DNA of 45,119 bases from Deltaproteobacteria bacterium (GTDB taxonomy: Bacteria; Desulfobacterota; BSN033; UBA1163), in contig JAGVBT010000049.1 in NCBI GenBank assembly GCA_020059605.1, positions 1-45,119 on the forward strand, in the 5' to 3' direction. Position numbers and translations under genes: made by a program. This document shows, piece after piece, positions 1 through 6,920 of this stretch (its first letter is position 1; each line of letters begins with the position of its first letter). The notes beneath the pieces were generated by a model. It did no database searches. It was not told the origin of the DNA and saw only the letters and a program-made list of their open reading frames with translations.

Positions 1-461
1 AAATCGAGATTTCCCCACTCCACCTCTCCTACGAATTGGCTGATGGCGCTGTGTTTCAAAGGGCCTCGCCAGACCACCGGGTTATCCCGGTCTCCGATGA
101 AAAAAGCCATGGAAATGACCTTCAAGTTCGGGAAGACCTCAACAGGAATCATCCCCATTCCTGAACCCTCCACGACTCTGGATTCGATTCCCAGCATCTT
201 TGGGATGTTGGGGCCATGAATGTCCGCATCGAGGAGCCCGACGTTGAACCCATCCAGAGATAAAGCAACAGCCAAATTCGTCGCGACCGTGCTTTTCCCC
301 ACGCCCCCCTTTCCGCTCATCACCAGGATTCGATGTTTAATATGGGAGAGCTTTGAACTCAACCTCTCCTGGGCATGAGCCTCTTTCTCTTGCTGACTGC
401 AGGAACTTGATTGATTGCAGGTATCGCAGACCGCCTCTTTTTCACATGTTTCTTTGACCAT
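1..461 (-). CDS. Mrp/NBP35-family P-loop ATPase, C-terminus off the window
   Basis: Iron-sulfur cluster carrier ATPase of the Mrp/ApbC/NBP35 family. The visible N-terminal ~153 residues carry four early cysteines (C6, C12, C15, C21), reminiscent of the N-terminal cluster-binding motif of NBP35. Next comes the deviant Walker A motif MSGKGGVGKST at about residues 43-53 and the switch DADIHGPNIPKMLG, both diagnostic of the family. The ATG at 461 is preceded by an AGG-rich stretch and overlaps the end of the upstream NifX-like gene by 20 nt in another frame, so the two are probably translationally coupled. The neighbouring NifX-like proteins and sigma54 activator suggest an orange-protein-like (ORP) complex rather than general Fe-S assembly (inference). 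The gene continues beyond position 1. Confidence 0.9.
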   Translation of the reverse strand, partial: MVKETCEKEAVCDTCNQSSSCSQQEKEAHAQERLSSKLSHIKHRILVMSGKGGVGKSTVATNLAVALSLDGFNVGLLDADIHGPNIPKMLGIESRVVEGSGMGMIPVEVFPNLKVISMAFFIGDRDNPVVWRGPLKHSAISQFVGEVEWGNLD

Positions 462-849
462 TCCTGTTCCCCTTTCCGCGAAGGCCTCTCGGCCAGCCAC
501 AAAAACCTCTCCCCCTTTTACCATTACAGCAAAAACCGGGTCGAAGCGCTCCTTTGAAGAAGAGATTCAAAACCTCACCGGCTTCACCTGCCACATTGTG
601 GATTACTTCAATCCCTTTATTTCCCAATTGATTGAAGCAGAACCCGTCAATCCCGCCACAAATCACCTGGTTCACCCCATTGGAAGCTAATTGGTCAAGA
701 CGCTGGGTGGGCGTGAGATGAGCCACAGGGAAATTTTCGTTACGGACCACTTTCCCGTTCTCAACTGTGATGATCTGGATCTCTGGTGAGACATCGAAAC
801 GGGGTGAAATCCGGGTTCCAAATAGTGGGATGGCAATCTTCAAATCCAT
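442..849 (-). CDS. NifX/NifB-type dinitrogenase Fe-Mo cofactor domain protein (ORP-like)
   Basis: 135-residue protein with the fold of the dinitrogenase iron-molybdenum cofactor biosynthesis family (NifX, NafY, MTH1175, orange protein). It starts MDLKIAIPLFGTRISPRFD and has the family's central VICGGIDGF turn. The C-terminal ~35 residues are Gly/Arg/Cys rich. Proteins of this family bind Mo-Fe-S or Mo-Cu-S clusters. It lies upstream of the Mrp ATPase and overlaps it by 20 nt. A sigma54 promoter ends 12 bp before its ATG, which would make the transcript nearly leaderless; there is no clear Shine-Dalgarno. The family is clear from the sequence, but whether it is a true orange protein is inference from the gene neighbourhood. 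Confidence 0.85.
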   Translation of the reverse strand: MDLKIAIPLFGTRISPRFDVSPEIQIITVENGKVVRNENFPVAHLTPTQRLDQLASNGVNQVICGGIDGFCFNQLGNKGIEVIHNVAGEAGEVLNLFFKGALRPGFCCNGKRGRGFCGWPRGLRGKGNRNGQRNM

Positions 850-861
850 GAGCTTTCAAAG

Positions 862-877
862 AGCAAAATAGGTGCCA
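862..877 (-). promoter_or_regulatory. Sigma54 (-24/-12) promoter of the nifX-mrp operon
   Basis: Minus-strand TGGCAC-N5-TTGCT matches the RpoN consensus, with GG and GC elements correctly spaced. The expected +1 is near 851, only 2-3 nt from the nifX ATG at 849, so the mRNA would be almost leaderless. The only candidate activator gene in view is the adjacent PAS-sigma54 regulator at 1028-2365. Confidence 0.85.
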
Positions 878-970
878 AAGATCGCCTGGATTAGAAATGA
901 TGAGATATCAAAAGGTTAGAACAAATGGGTATTGCGAAAGGGTTGTTGGGGGGTACGATTGTATTTTATA

Positions 971-1011
971 AATGAAACAGATTGAATGAAACAGTTCCAA
1001 AAATGAAACAG
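971..1011 (-). promoter_or_regulatory. Three direct repeats, candidate enhancer sites for the sigma54 activator
   Basis: AATGAAACAG occurs three times on the plus strand, at 971-980, 985-994 and 1002-1011 (CTGTTTCATT on the minus strand). The repeats lie about 120-160 bp upstream of the predicted sigma54 transcription start, the usual distance for activator binding sites, and directly beside the activator gene. That they bind this activator is inference. Confidence 0.6.
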
Positions 1012-1027
1012 GCTGATTTAAACCGCT

Positions 1028-2365
1028 TCAGGCAAGCCGATACTTTTTCATCTTCCTCCAGAGGGTGGTGCGGCCGATATCCAATTCGTTCGCTGCTTTG
1101 GTCCGGTCTCCCCCGAATTTCTTCAGCGCCTGCTCGATGACTTTTGCCTCCGCTTGCTCAAGCGGATTCTTATCGTCGGCGGGCGAAGAAGGGACAATCC
1201 CCGTCTGGTCTCCAGTCAATTCTTTTGGAAGACAATCCTGATCAATAAGGTTTCCTCGGCAGAGGACAAAGGCATGTTCCAGGATATTTTCGAGCTCTCG
1301 CACATTCCCCGGATAATCGTATTGCAAGAGGAGTCTTAAGGCCTGATCGGATACCCCGGTGATCTGTTTTCCCATTTTTGCATTGAGTTTTTTAATAAAG
1401 CTATCGATGAGCAGGGGGAGGTCCTCTTTTCTCTGTGAAAGGAGGGGCAGTTCAATCTTCACCACGTGGAGCCGATAGAAGAGGTCCTCTCTGAATTTTC
1501 CTTCTTCCATGAGCCTTGAAAGGTCTTTGTTGGTGGCTGCAATAATTCGGACATCGGTCTTTCTCGGGCTCGCGGATCCTAATGGTTCATACTCTTTTTC
1601 TTGAAGGACACGGAGCAGTTTGACCTGAAGGGAAGGGGACATGTCTCCAACCTCATCCAGAAACAGGGTTCCCCCGTTGGCCAGGGCAAACCTTCCCGGC
1701 TTATCCTTCTTGGCATCCGTAAAGGCCCCTTTTAGGTATCCGAAAAGCTCCGACTCAAGGAGAGTGTCCGGAAGGGCGCCGCAATTCACCTTGATGAAGG
1801 GTTTTGTTTTCCTCCGGCTAAGATGATGGATGGCTTTTGCAAAAAGCTCCTTTCCCGTGCCGCTGGCCCCCTGAAGCAGTACCGTGCTATCGCTCTCCGC
1901 AACATCGGGAAGAATGTTGAAGATGTCATGCATCAGGTGATTTTTACTGATGATATCGCCAAGAGTATATTTTTCAGCCAGTTCCTTCTTCAGCTCTTCA
2001 ATCGCAGAAAGATCTCGAAACGTTTCAACTCCACCGATGACCTGACCCCGTTCGTCCTTCAGAACGGCTGTGCTGATGCTGATCGGAACCTTCCTGCCTT
2101 CCTTATTGAGAATGGTGACAGGAAGGTTGGTGATCTCCTTTTTCGTGTTCAACGTTTCCTTCAGGGCGCACCGGGTCTGGCAGATATCCGCCCTGAAGAT
2201 ATCAAAGCAGTAACGGCCAATGGCCTCCTCGTTTAAAAATCCTGTAATCTCCTGGCCCGCTTTGTTGATGAAGGTAATTTTACCTTCGTTGTCCGTGGTG
2301 AATACGCCATCGGCGATGCTGTTGAGAATGACATGAAAAAACCTGTCAGGTTTTCCTATTTTCAT
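1028..2365 (-). CDS. PAS-domain sigma54-dependent transcriptional activator
   Basis: 445-residue bacterial enhancer-binding protein. An N-terminal PAS sensor domain covers about residues 8-125 (VILNSIADGVFTTDNEG). The AAA+ domain has Walker A GASGTGKE near 165, a sigma54-contact loop reading GAFTDA instead of the canonical GAFTGA, and Walker B GGTLFLDEVGD. A C-terminal Fis-type helix-turn-helix ends ALKKFGGDRTKAANELDIGR and following residues. There is no receiver domain, so it probably senses a ligand, redox state or cofactor through PAS. It lies 60 nt downstream of the second NifX gene in the same direction and faces the repeats and sigma54 promoter of nifX-mrp. This arrangement resembles the ORP operons of Desulfovibrio, where a cognate sigma54 regulator is encoded within the cluster (established knowledge). 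Its target here is inferred. Confidence 0.93.
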   Translation of the reverse strand: MKIGKPDRFFHVILNSIADGVFTTDNEGKITFINKAGQEITGFLNEEAIGRYCFDIFRADICQTRCALKETLNTKKEITNLPVTILNKEGRKVPISISTAVLKDERGQVIGGVETFRDLSAIEELKKELAEKYTLGDIISKNHLMHDIFNILPDVAESDSTVLLQGASGTGKELFAKAIHHLSRRKTKPFIKVNCGALPDTLLESELFGYLKGAFTDAKKDKPGRFALANGGTLFLDEVGDMSPSLQVKLLRVLQEKEYEPLGSASPRKTDVRIIAATNKDLSRLMEEGKFREDLFYRLHVVKIELPLLSQRKEDLPLLIDSFIKKLNAKMGKQITGVSDQALRLLLQYDYPGNVRELENILEHAFVLCRGNLIDQDCLPKELTGDQTGIVPSSPADDKNPLEQAEAKVIEQALKKFGGDRTKAANELDIGRTTLWRKMKKYRLA

Positions 2366-2425
2366 ACCGGAGGTGACTCCTTTGGGCCATTTGGATAAAA
2401 GTGCGAGACGGCCTCCCGCAATCCA

Positions 2426-2800
2426 TCAATGTCCGCAACCGCCCTGGTGGGACCGACAGGAATTGTGGACGGAAAGTTCCTGGAGCTTATGATTCCCCAG
2501 TAGGGAAAGGTTCTCTTTGACGGTCGAAGCCCCGGTTCCGTACACTCTTATTCCCAATGCGTTTAACTTGGTCAATGCGCCTGCTCCGATTCCACCCACG
2601 ACCATTGCATCCACGCTCTTCCCGTCGAGGGCCATGATCGGATTGCATGCGCCGTGAACATGATGCAGGTCCTTATTATTGACCGTTAAAACCTCATTTC
2701 CTTCGGTGTCAACAATGATAAATGCCGGCGCCGAGCCAAAATGGTCATAAACCCTGCTTTCCATTCCTTCATTTGCCTGAACTGCAAACCCTACCTTCAT
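2426..2800 (-). CDS. NifX-like Fe-Mo cofactor domain protein with Cys/His tail
   Basis: 124-residue member of the same NifX/MTH1175 family as the 442-849 gene (MKVGFAVQANEGMESRVYDHFGSA, then VVGGIGAGALTKL). Its C-terminal tail is rich in Cys and His (NSCRSHQGGCGH), typical of small metal-cluster proteins in anaerobes. A good Shine-Dalgarno, GAGAAAGGAG, precedes the ATG at 2800. It sits between the DUF134 regulator (57 nt upstream) and the sigma54 activator (60 nt downstream), so the three look like one operon. The cluster bound and the physiological role are unknown. Confidence 0.85.
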   Translation of the reverse strand: MKVGFAVQANEGMESRVYDHFGSAPAFIIVDTEGNEVLTVNNKDLHHVHGACNPIMALDGKSVDAMVVGGIGAGALTKLNALGIRVYGTGASTVKENLSLLGNHKLQELSVHNSCRSHQGGCGH

Positions 2801-2857
2801 ATTTTTCTCCTTTCTCGTTGATTTAAATCCGTATCCGGTTATGTATTTCCTCCCTGG

Positions 2858-3337
2858 CTATTCCCTGGGTTGAGGCCCACGGAAACACCTGCTTTGTCCT
2901 CTATCGAACCTTCCGGCATATCCTCTCTCTTCCTGCGTTCTTTGAACCTTTCCACTTTTACAGGAAGGGCAGCTCTCCGGTCTACCCGTTCCATACGGGA
3001 GGTCCCAGGTATACTGGCACTCATAGCATTTGAACTTCCTCATCGCAGCCATTTTAAACTCACCTCCTTCAATCTTCAACGCTTTCCCTTTGACCAATGC
3101 TTCTGCCACCTTTTGATGTGCGGAATCAATAATTCGCCCAAAGGTTTGACGTGATACTTTCATTTTTTCTGCTGCTTGCTCTTGGTATAAGTTCTCAAGA
3201 TCAGCGAGCCTAATGGCTTCGAATTCATCCACCGTCAGAATAACCTGTTCCAGTGCGGAGAGCGGGACGCCCCCGGGCTTAAAGTAATCATTTCCGGGCA
3301 TAGAAGCAACCTGTCTGCAGTTTCTTGGCCTTGCCAC
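2858..3337 (-). CDS. DUF134 (UPF0251) DNA-binding protein with zinc-ribbon tail
   Basis: 159 residues. The N-terminal ~100 residues are a DUF134 domain: MARPRNCRQV start, LTVDEFEAIRLADLENLYQE, then a sigma-r4-like helix-turn-helix (AAEKMKVSRQTFGRIIDSAH). A C-terminal zinc ribbon follows, with CYEC near 115 and CPSC near 139. The start is a GTG at 3337, supported by GAGGAGG 8-10 nt upstream. DUF134 proteins commonly accompany NifX-like genes in anaerobes and are thought to be regulators. The palindrome inside its own promoter spacer makes autoregulation likely (inference). Confidence 0.85.
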   Translation of the reverse strand: MARPRNCRQVASMPGNDYFKPGGVPLSALEQVILTVDEFEAIRLADLENLYQEQAAEKMKVSRQTFGRIIDSAHQKVAEALVKGKALKIEGGEFKMAAMRKFKCYECQYTWDLPYGTGRPESCPSCKSGKVQRTQEERGYAGRFDRGQSRCFRGPQPRE

Positions 3338-3361
3338 TCCAATGTCCTCCTCTCAACATTA

Positions 3362-3390
3362 ATTATAAGCATATGCTCATAATATGTCAA
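3362..3390 (-). promoter_or_regulatory. Perfect sigma70 promoter with a palindromic operator in the spacer
   Basis: On the minus strand TTGACA (3390-3385), a 17-nt spacer and TATAAT (3367-3362) form a full consensus promoter for the DUF134-nifX-activator operon. A 22-bp near-perfect palindrome centred on GCATATGC covers 3362-3383, filling most of the spacer and the -10, so a bound repressor would block RNA polymerase. DUF134 as the repressor is inference. Confidence 0.8.
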
Positions 3391-3429
3391 GGGAGATCTT
3401 AAGCCCAATAGATCAATGGAATAAAACGT

Positions 3430-3458
3430 TTTTCACAACTCATGATTTATGTTATACT
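3430..3458 (+). promoter_or_regulatory. Probable moeA promoter
   Basis: TTTTCA, 17 nt, TATACT. The expected start is about 3465, just before the ATG at 3468, so moeA may be leaderless. No Shine-Dalgarno is visible before that ATG, which fits. Confidence 0.45.
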
Positions 3459-3467
3459 CCGTTTGCC

Positions 3468-4682
3468 ATGATTACGGTTGACGAAGCCACCGATCAGATT
3501 CTTTTGCGGATCATCCCCCTGGGATGTGAAAGGGTGTCCATACTGGAGTCTTTGGGGCGGGTGATGGGAGAGGATATTCGTGCACCCCGGGATATTCCGC
3601 CCCTGGATAATGCGGGAATGGACGGTTATGCGGTCAGGCATGAAGATATTCGGGGGGCCTCGGAGAAGGCGCCCGTCCGATTGGAAGTGATTGAGGATCT
3701 TCGTGCAGGGTTCCTTTCCGAAAAAACAGTGGGGAAAGAACAGGCCATAAGAATTATGACCGGCGCTCCCATCCCCGGAGGCGCGGATGCGGTTATCCCT
3801 GTCGAGGAAACCGAGAGGGGAAACGGCTTTGTCTTCATACAGGCAACGGCCTCAGCCGGCCAGCATATCCGGAGGGCAGGGGAGGATGTAAAAGAAGGAG
3901 ATTGGGTGATTTCCAGGGGAGATATTCTTCGTCCGTCGGAGGTCGGTATGCTCGCATCGGTGGGGAGACCTTACATCTCCGTCCATCAAAGACCGTTGGT
4001 GGCCATCCTCTGTACCGGCGAGGAACTTGTGGATGTCGGCGAAACCTTGGATGGGGCAAAAATCGTTTCCAGTAATTCCTATACGCTGGCCGCCCAGGTC
4101 AAGGAGTGCGGGGCGATCCCGGTTCAACTGGGAATTGCGAAAGACCGCAAAGAAGAGATTAAAGAGAAGGTCCTTCAAGGACTTCGTGCGGATGTCTTTA
4201 TTTCGTCGGCGGGCGTCTCCGTGGGGGATTATGATTTCGTCAGGGATGTTCTCAGGGAACTGGGCGTGGAAATGATCTTCTGGCGCGTGGCGATGAAGCC
4301 GGGGAAGCCGGTGGCTTTCTGGATATTCGGCGGGAAACCGGTCTTCAGCCTTCCGGGCAATCCTGTTTCCTCCATGGTCACCTTCGAGCAGTTTGTAAGG
4401 CCTGCGCTTCTGAAAATGATGGGCCATCGGCGGCTTTTCCGGCCGGTCGTTGAGGCGTTCTTGGAGGAGGAGATTCAGAAGGAGCCGGGTAAAAGACATT
4501 TCGTCCGGGCCATGATCTCATCCGGGATGGACGGCTACCGGGTCACGGCCACGGGACCTCAAGGTTCAGGAATATTGAGCTCAATGGTCAGGGCAAACGG
4601 GTTGATCATCATCCCTGAGGATCGGGAAGTCGTCAGGGCAGGAGAAAAGGTCGGGGTGCAATTGCTGGATCGAAACTTCTAA
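3468..4682 (+). CDS. moeA: Molybdopterin molybdenumtransferase MoeA
   Basis: 404-residue MoeA, which inserts molybdate (or tungstate) into adenylated molybdopterin. Family marks are the N-terminal MITVDEATDQILL, DNAGMDGYAV, IMTGAPIPGGADAVIPVEE, the MoCF-domain SSAGVSVGDYDFV and the C-terminal MKPGKPVAF and SLPGNPVSSMVTFEQFVRP. An in-frame ATG at 3384 would add 28 unconserved residues. It was rejected because it lies in the -35 region of the divergent DUF134 promoter and lacks a Shine-Dalgarno, whereas 3468 matches the family start. mobB follows after 90 nt. The pair probably serves molybdo- and tungsto-enzymes such as the AOR-type BamB encoded later in the window (inference). Confidence 0.93.
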   Translation: MITVDEATDQILLRIIPLGCERVSILESLGRVMGEDIRAPRDIPPLDNAGMDGYAVRHEDIRGASEKAPVRLEVIEDLRAGFLSEKTVGKEQAIRIMTGAPIPGGADAVIPVEETERGNGFVFIQATASAGQHIRRAGEDVKEGDWVISRGDILRPSEVGMLASVGRPYISVHQRPLVAILCTGEELVDVGETLDGAKIVSSNSYTLAAQVKECGAIPVQLGIAKDRKEEIKEKVLQGLRADVFISSAGVSVGDYDFVRDVLRELGVEMIFWRVAMKPGKPVAFWIFGGKPVFSLPGNPVSSMVTFEQFVRPALLKMMGHRRLFRPVVEAFLEEEIQKEPGKRHFVRAMISSGMDGYRVTATGPQGSGILSSMVRANGLIIIPEDREVVRAGEKVGVQLLDRNF

Positions 4683-4683
4683 T

Positions 4684-4764
4684 CGAATTCGGATTTCGGA
4701 ATTCGGAATGCGGAATGTGGATAGATTTTATTCCGAAATCTGCATTCCGCAATCCGCATTGAAG
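4684..4764. repeat. Imperfect inverted repeat of the GGAATGCGGAAT type
   Basis: The gap between moeA and mobB is built from reiterated words: CGGAATTCGGAATGCGGAAT on the left and inverted copies (TTCCGAAATC, CATTCCGCAATCCGC) on the right, able to form a long imperfect hairpin. It is one of several word-like intergenic repeats in this window. It ends directly before the mobB Shine-Dalgarno, so it could affect mobB translation. Confidence 0.6.
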
Positions 4765-4772
4765 GAGTAAAG

Positions 4773-5420
4773 ATGATTCCCATCATCTCCATTGTTGGAA
4801 AATCGGACAGCGGAAAGACGACGTTTATTGAAAAGCTTCTTCCCGAATTGACCCGAAGAGGATATCGTATCGCCACGGTGAAACACGATGTCCACGGGTT
4901 TGAGGTAGACCGGGAGGGAAAGGATAGCTGGCGGCACAAGCAGGCGGGGGCCCACACGGTGATCATCTCGTCTCCCACGAAAGCCGCCCTCATCCGGAAC
5001 GTGGACAGGGATATGACCCTCGATGAGATCCGGGACAAGCTCATCCGGGAGGTGGACCTCATCCTTTCAGAGGGATTTAAGAAGGATGTCCAGCCCAAGA
5101 TCGAAATCTTCAGAAAGGCGAGACATAAGGAACTCCTCTGCACCGAGGAGGATCACCTCATCGCCGTCGTATCGGACAGGGAATTTGATGTCGGGATCCC
5201 CTGTTTCTCCCTGGATGACTCCAAAGGGGTAGCCGATTTTATTGAAAAGAAGTACCTGAAATCGAAAAAAGAAGAAGAGATTATCCTGAAAGTGGATGGC
5301 AGGATCGTTCCGTTAAAGCCTTTTATCCGGGATTTCTTAATGGGCTCCATCAAAGGGATGGTCAATTCACTGAAAGGTTGTGAGAAACCAAATAAGATCG
5401 AGATTAGGATCGAAGATTAA
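4773..5420 (+). CDS. mobB: Molybdopterin-guanine dinucleotide biosynthesis adapter MobB, with C-terminal extension
   Basis: 215-residue P-loop GTPase that assists MobA in attaching GMP to molybdopterin. Walker A GKSDSGKTTF lies at about 9-18, followed by TVKHDVHGFEVDREGKDS and VDLILSEGFKKDVQPKIE, all typical of MobB. Residues ~168-215 (beginning IILKVDGRIVPLKPF) extend past the usual ~175-residue core and contain a small predicted alpha/beta segment of unknown role. GAAGGAG lies 5 nt before the ATG. Its stop overlaps the stop of the convergent gene at 5417. Confidence 0.92.
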   Translation: MIPIISIVGKSDSGKTTFIEKLLPELTRRGYRIATVKHDVHGFEVDREGKDSWRHKQAGAHTVIISSPTKAALIRNVDRDMTLDEIRDKLIREVDLILSEGFKKDVQPKIEIFRKARHKELLCTEEDHLIAVVSDREFDVGIPCFSLDDSKGVADFIEKKYLKSKKEEEIILKVDGRIVPLKPFIRDFLMGSIKGMVNSLKGCEKPNKIEIRIED

Positions 5421-5743
5421 ATCCGGAGCTTGTCCTGGATATGTCTTCTCCATTCCTGAAGTTCCTTGACCTGTGACTCCAGACTGGAGAGCCGGTTATC
5501 CAGTTCCGAAAAAGAGAGCTTGATTAATGCACGAGTCTCGATGTGCTGACGTTCATTCTCTTTTTCGATGTGGTCAAGCCGGGTTTCTACTCGATCGAGC
5601 CTTTGCACAATCCCGGAATGCCCTTCGGCTAAAAGCTTGATATGATCCATCAATCCTTCTGAGATCACATGAAACTCGTGGATAATCTCTTCTTTGAATG
5701 CGAATAAATCTTTCTTGGTTGCATATTCTTCGTGGGCTCCCAT
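5417..5743 (-). CDS. Small coiled-coil protein of unknown function
   Basis: 108 residues, almost entirely charged helix with heptad-like spacing (IVQRLDRVETRLDHIEKENE; LSFSELDNRLSSLESQVKELQ). No signal peptide, membrane segment or catalytic motif is visible. The ATG at 5743 follows AAAGGAG at good spacing; an upstream in-frame ATG at 5776 would add 11 residues without a Shine-Dalgarno. It converges on mobB with a 4-nt overlap. Similar short coiled-coil proteins are scattered in deltaproteobacterial genomes; no function can be assigned. Confidence 0.7.
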   Translation of the reverse strand: MGAHEEYATKKDLFAFKEEIIHEFHVISEGLMDHIKLLAEGHSGIVQRLDRVETRLDHIEKENERQHIETRALIKLSFSELDNRLSSLESQVKELQEWRRHIQDKLRI

Positions 5744-5825
5744 CGCATTTTCTCCTTTAATTTGGCCAAATGACATTGTGACTTAAACATCTCATAAAAT
5801 CCAATCTTCGTCAAGATCTTTTAAA

Positions 5826-6920
5826 TTACTCCATCACCCAGAAGGATTCGTCGCGGAGGGCGACATTGACATGCTTTCCAGCGGAGAGATCGAGATTTCT
5901 ATAGGCATAGTTTGGAATGGAGATTTCGAACAGGACCCTCTCTGTTTTTTCCTGAAATATCACAAGATGATGTCTGCCCCTGTCGGCAATATCGAGGATT
6001 TTTCCTTTTAGGATATTCCATTTTAAAGATTCCTTGACCGGTTTCCCTTCTCGGAGGATCATCACCTCTTCAGGACGGATGTAGAGATCCACCTTCCTTC
6101 CCATCTCCAGGTCACTGTGGCCTGCGCGGTTTGGAATGGACAGGTGAAGGTTGTTGATGCCGAGCAGGGTCCGTTCAAAACGATCATCCTTTGTGAGGAT
6201 CTTTCCGGCATAGAGATTCCTTAATCCGAGAAACTGAGCCACCTTCTTCGTCCGAGGTCTTAAGAAGACATCCTCTCTTTTGCCCACCTGCTCGACGGCC
6301 CCATCCATAAAGACCGTCATCTTATCTCCCAGGAGAAAGGCTTCCTCGAAATCATGGGAGACGCATAAAACCGTCGGACGAAAAGAGACATGGAGGGTTT
6401 TCAATAGTTGCTGAATCTCAAATTTAATGGAGGGATCCAGACCGGAGAGGGGTTCGTCAAGAAGGAGAAGCTTGGGCTTCGGAGCGAGCCCCCTGAGAAG
6501 GGCCACCCGTTTCTTCTCGCCTCCGCTGAGGTGGGCGGGGTATCGCTCGAGAAGATGCCCGACTTTCATGACCTGGATAAGTGACCCGACATATTCTGCA
6601 CCGGTGGTTAGGGACTGGTTTTTGGCCTTGATTCCATAAAGGATATTTTCCCTCACGGTTAAGTGAGGGAAGAGGGCGAGATCCTGGGGAACATAGGAAA
6701 TTTCCCTCTGCTCGGGAGGCATGTTTTGAACCTCCCTTTCGCCAACTCGTATCCTTCCTGTTTTAGGCCGAACCAGCCCGATGACGGATTCCAGGATCAG
6801 GGTTTTCCCGCTCCCCGTTGGGCCGAGAAGAAAGTGAAACTCCCCCTCCTCGATTTGGATATGGAGATCCATCAGTCGAAACGTTTTCAGAAAGATGGTG
6901 AGTCCCTCTATTCTAATCAT
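5826..6920 (-). CDS. modC: Molybdate/tungstate ABC transporter ATP-binding protein
   Basis: 364 residues. ABC ATPase with Walker A GPTGSGKT (~30-37), signature LSGGEKKRV, Walker B LLLLDEPLSGLD and a switch His in VSHDFEEA. A C-terminal TOBE-like oxyanion-sensing region covers ~230-360. The start at 6920 (MIRIEGLTIF) overlaps the permease stop by 8 nt, showing translational coupling. A longer frame from 6980 would extend into the permease and was rejected. It energises import of the oxyanion bound by ModA. Molybdate versus tungstate cannot be decided from sequence alone. Confidence 0.92.
   Translation of the reverse strand: MIRIEGLTIFLKTFRLMDLHIQIEEGEFHFLLGPTGSGKTLILESVIGLVRPKTGRIRVGEREVQNMPPEQREISYVPQDLALFPHLTVRENILYGIKAKNQSLTTGAEYVGSLIQVMKVGHLLERYPAHLSGGEKKRVALLRGLAPKPKLLLLDEPLSGLDPSIKFEIQQLLKTLHVSFRPTVLCVSHDFEEAFLLGDKMTVFMDGAVEQVGKREDVFLRPRTKKVAQFLGLRNLYAGKILTKDDRFERTLLGINNLHLSIPNRAGHSDLEMGRKVDLYIRPEEVMILREGKPVKESLKWNILKGKILDIADRGRHHLVIFQEKTERVLFEISIPNYAYRNLDLSAGKHVNVALRDESFWVME

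Noticed and set aside
971-1011. CRISPR-like array
   Set aside because: Only three 10-bp repeats with 4- and 7-nt gaps; far too short, and better explained as regulator sites.
3384-3467. N-terminal extension of MoeA from the ATG at 3384
   Set aside because: Not conserved, no Shine-Dalgarno, and it lies within the divergent consensus promoter.
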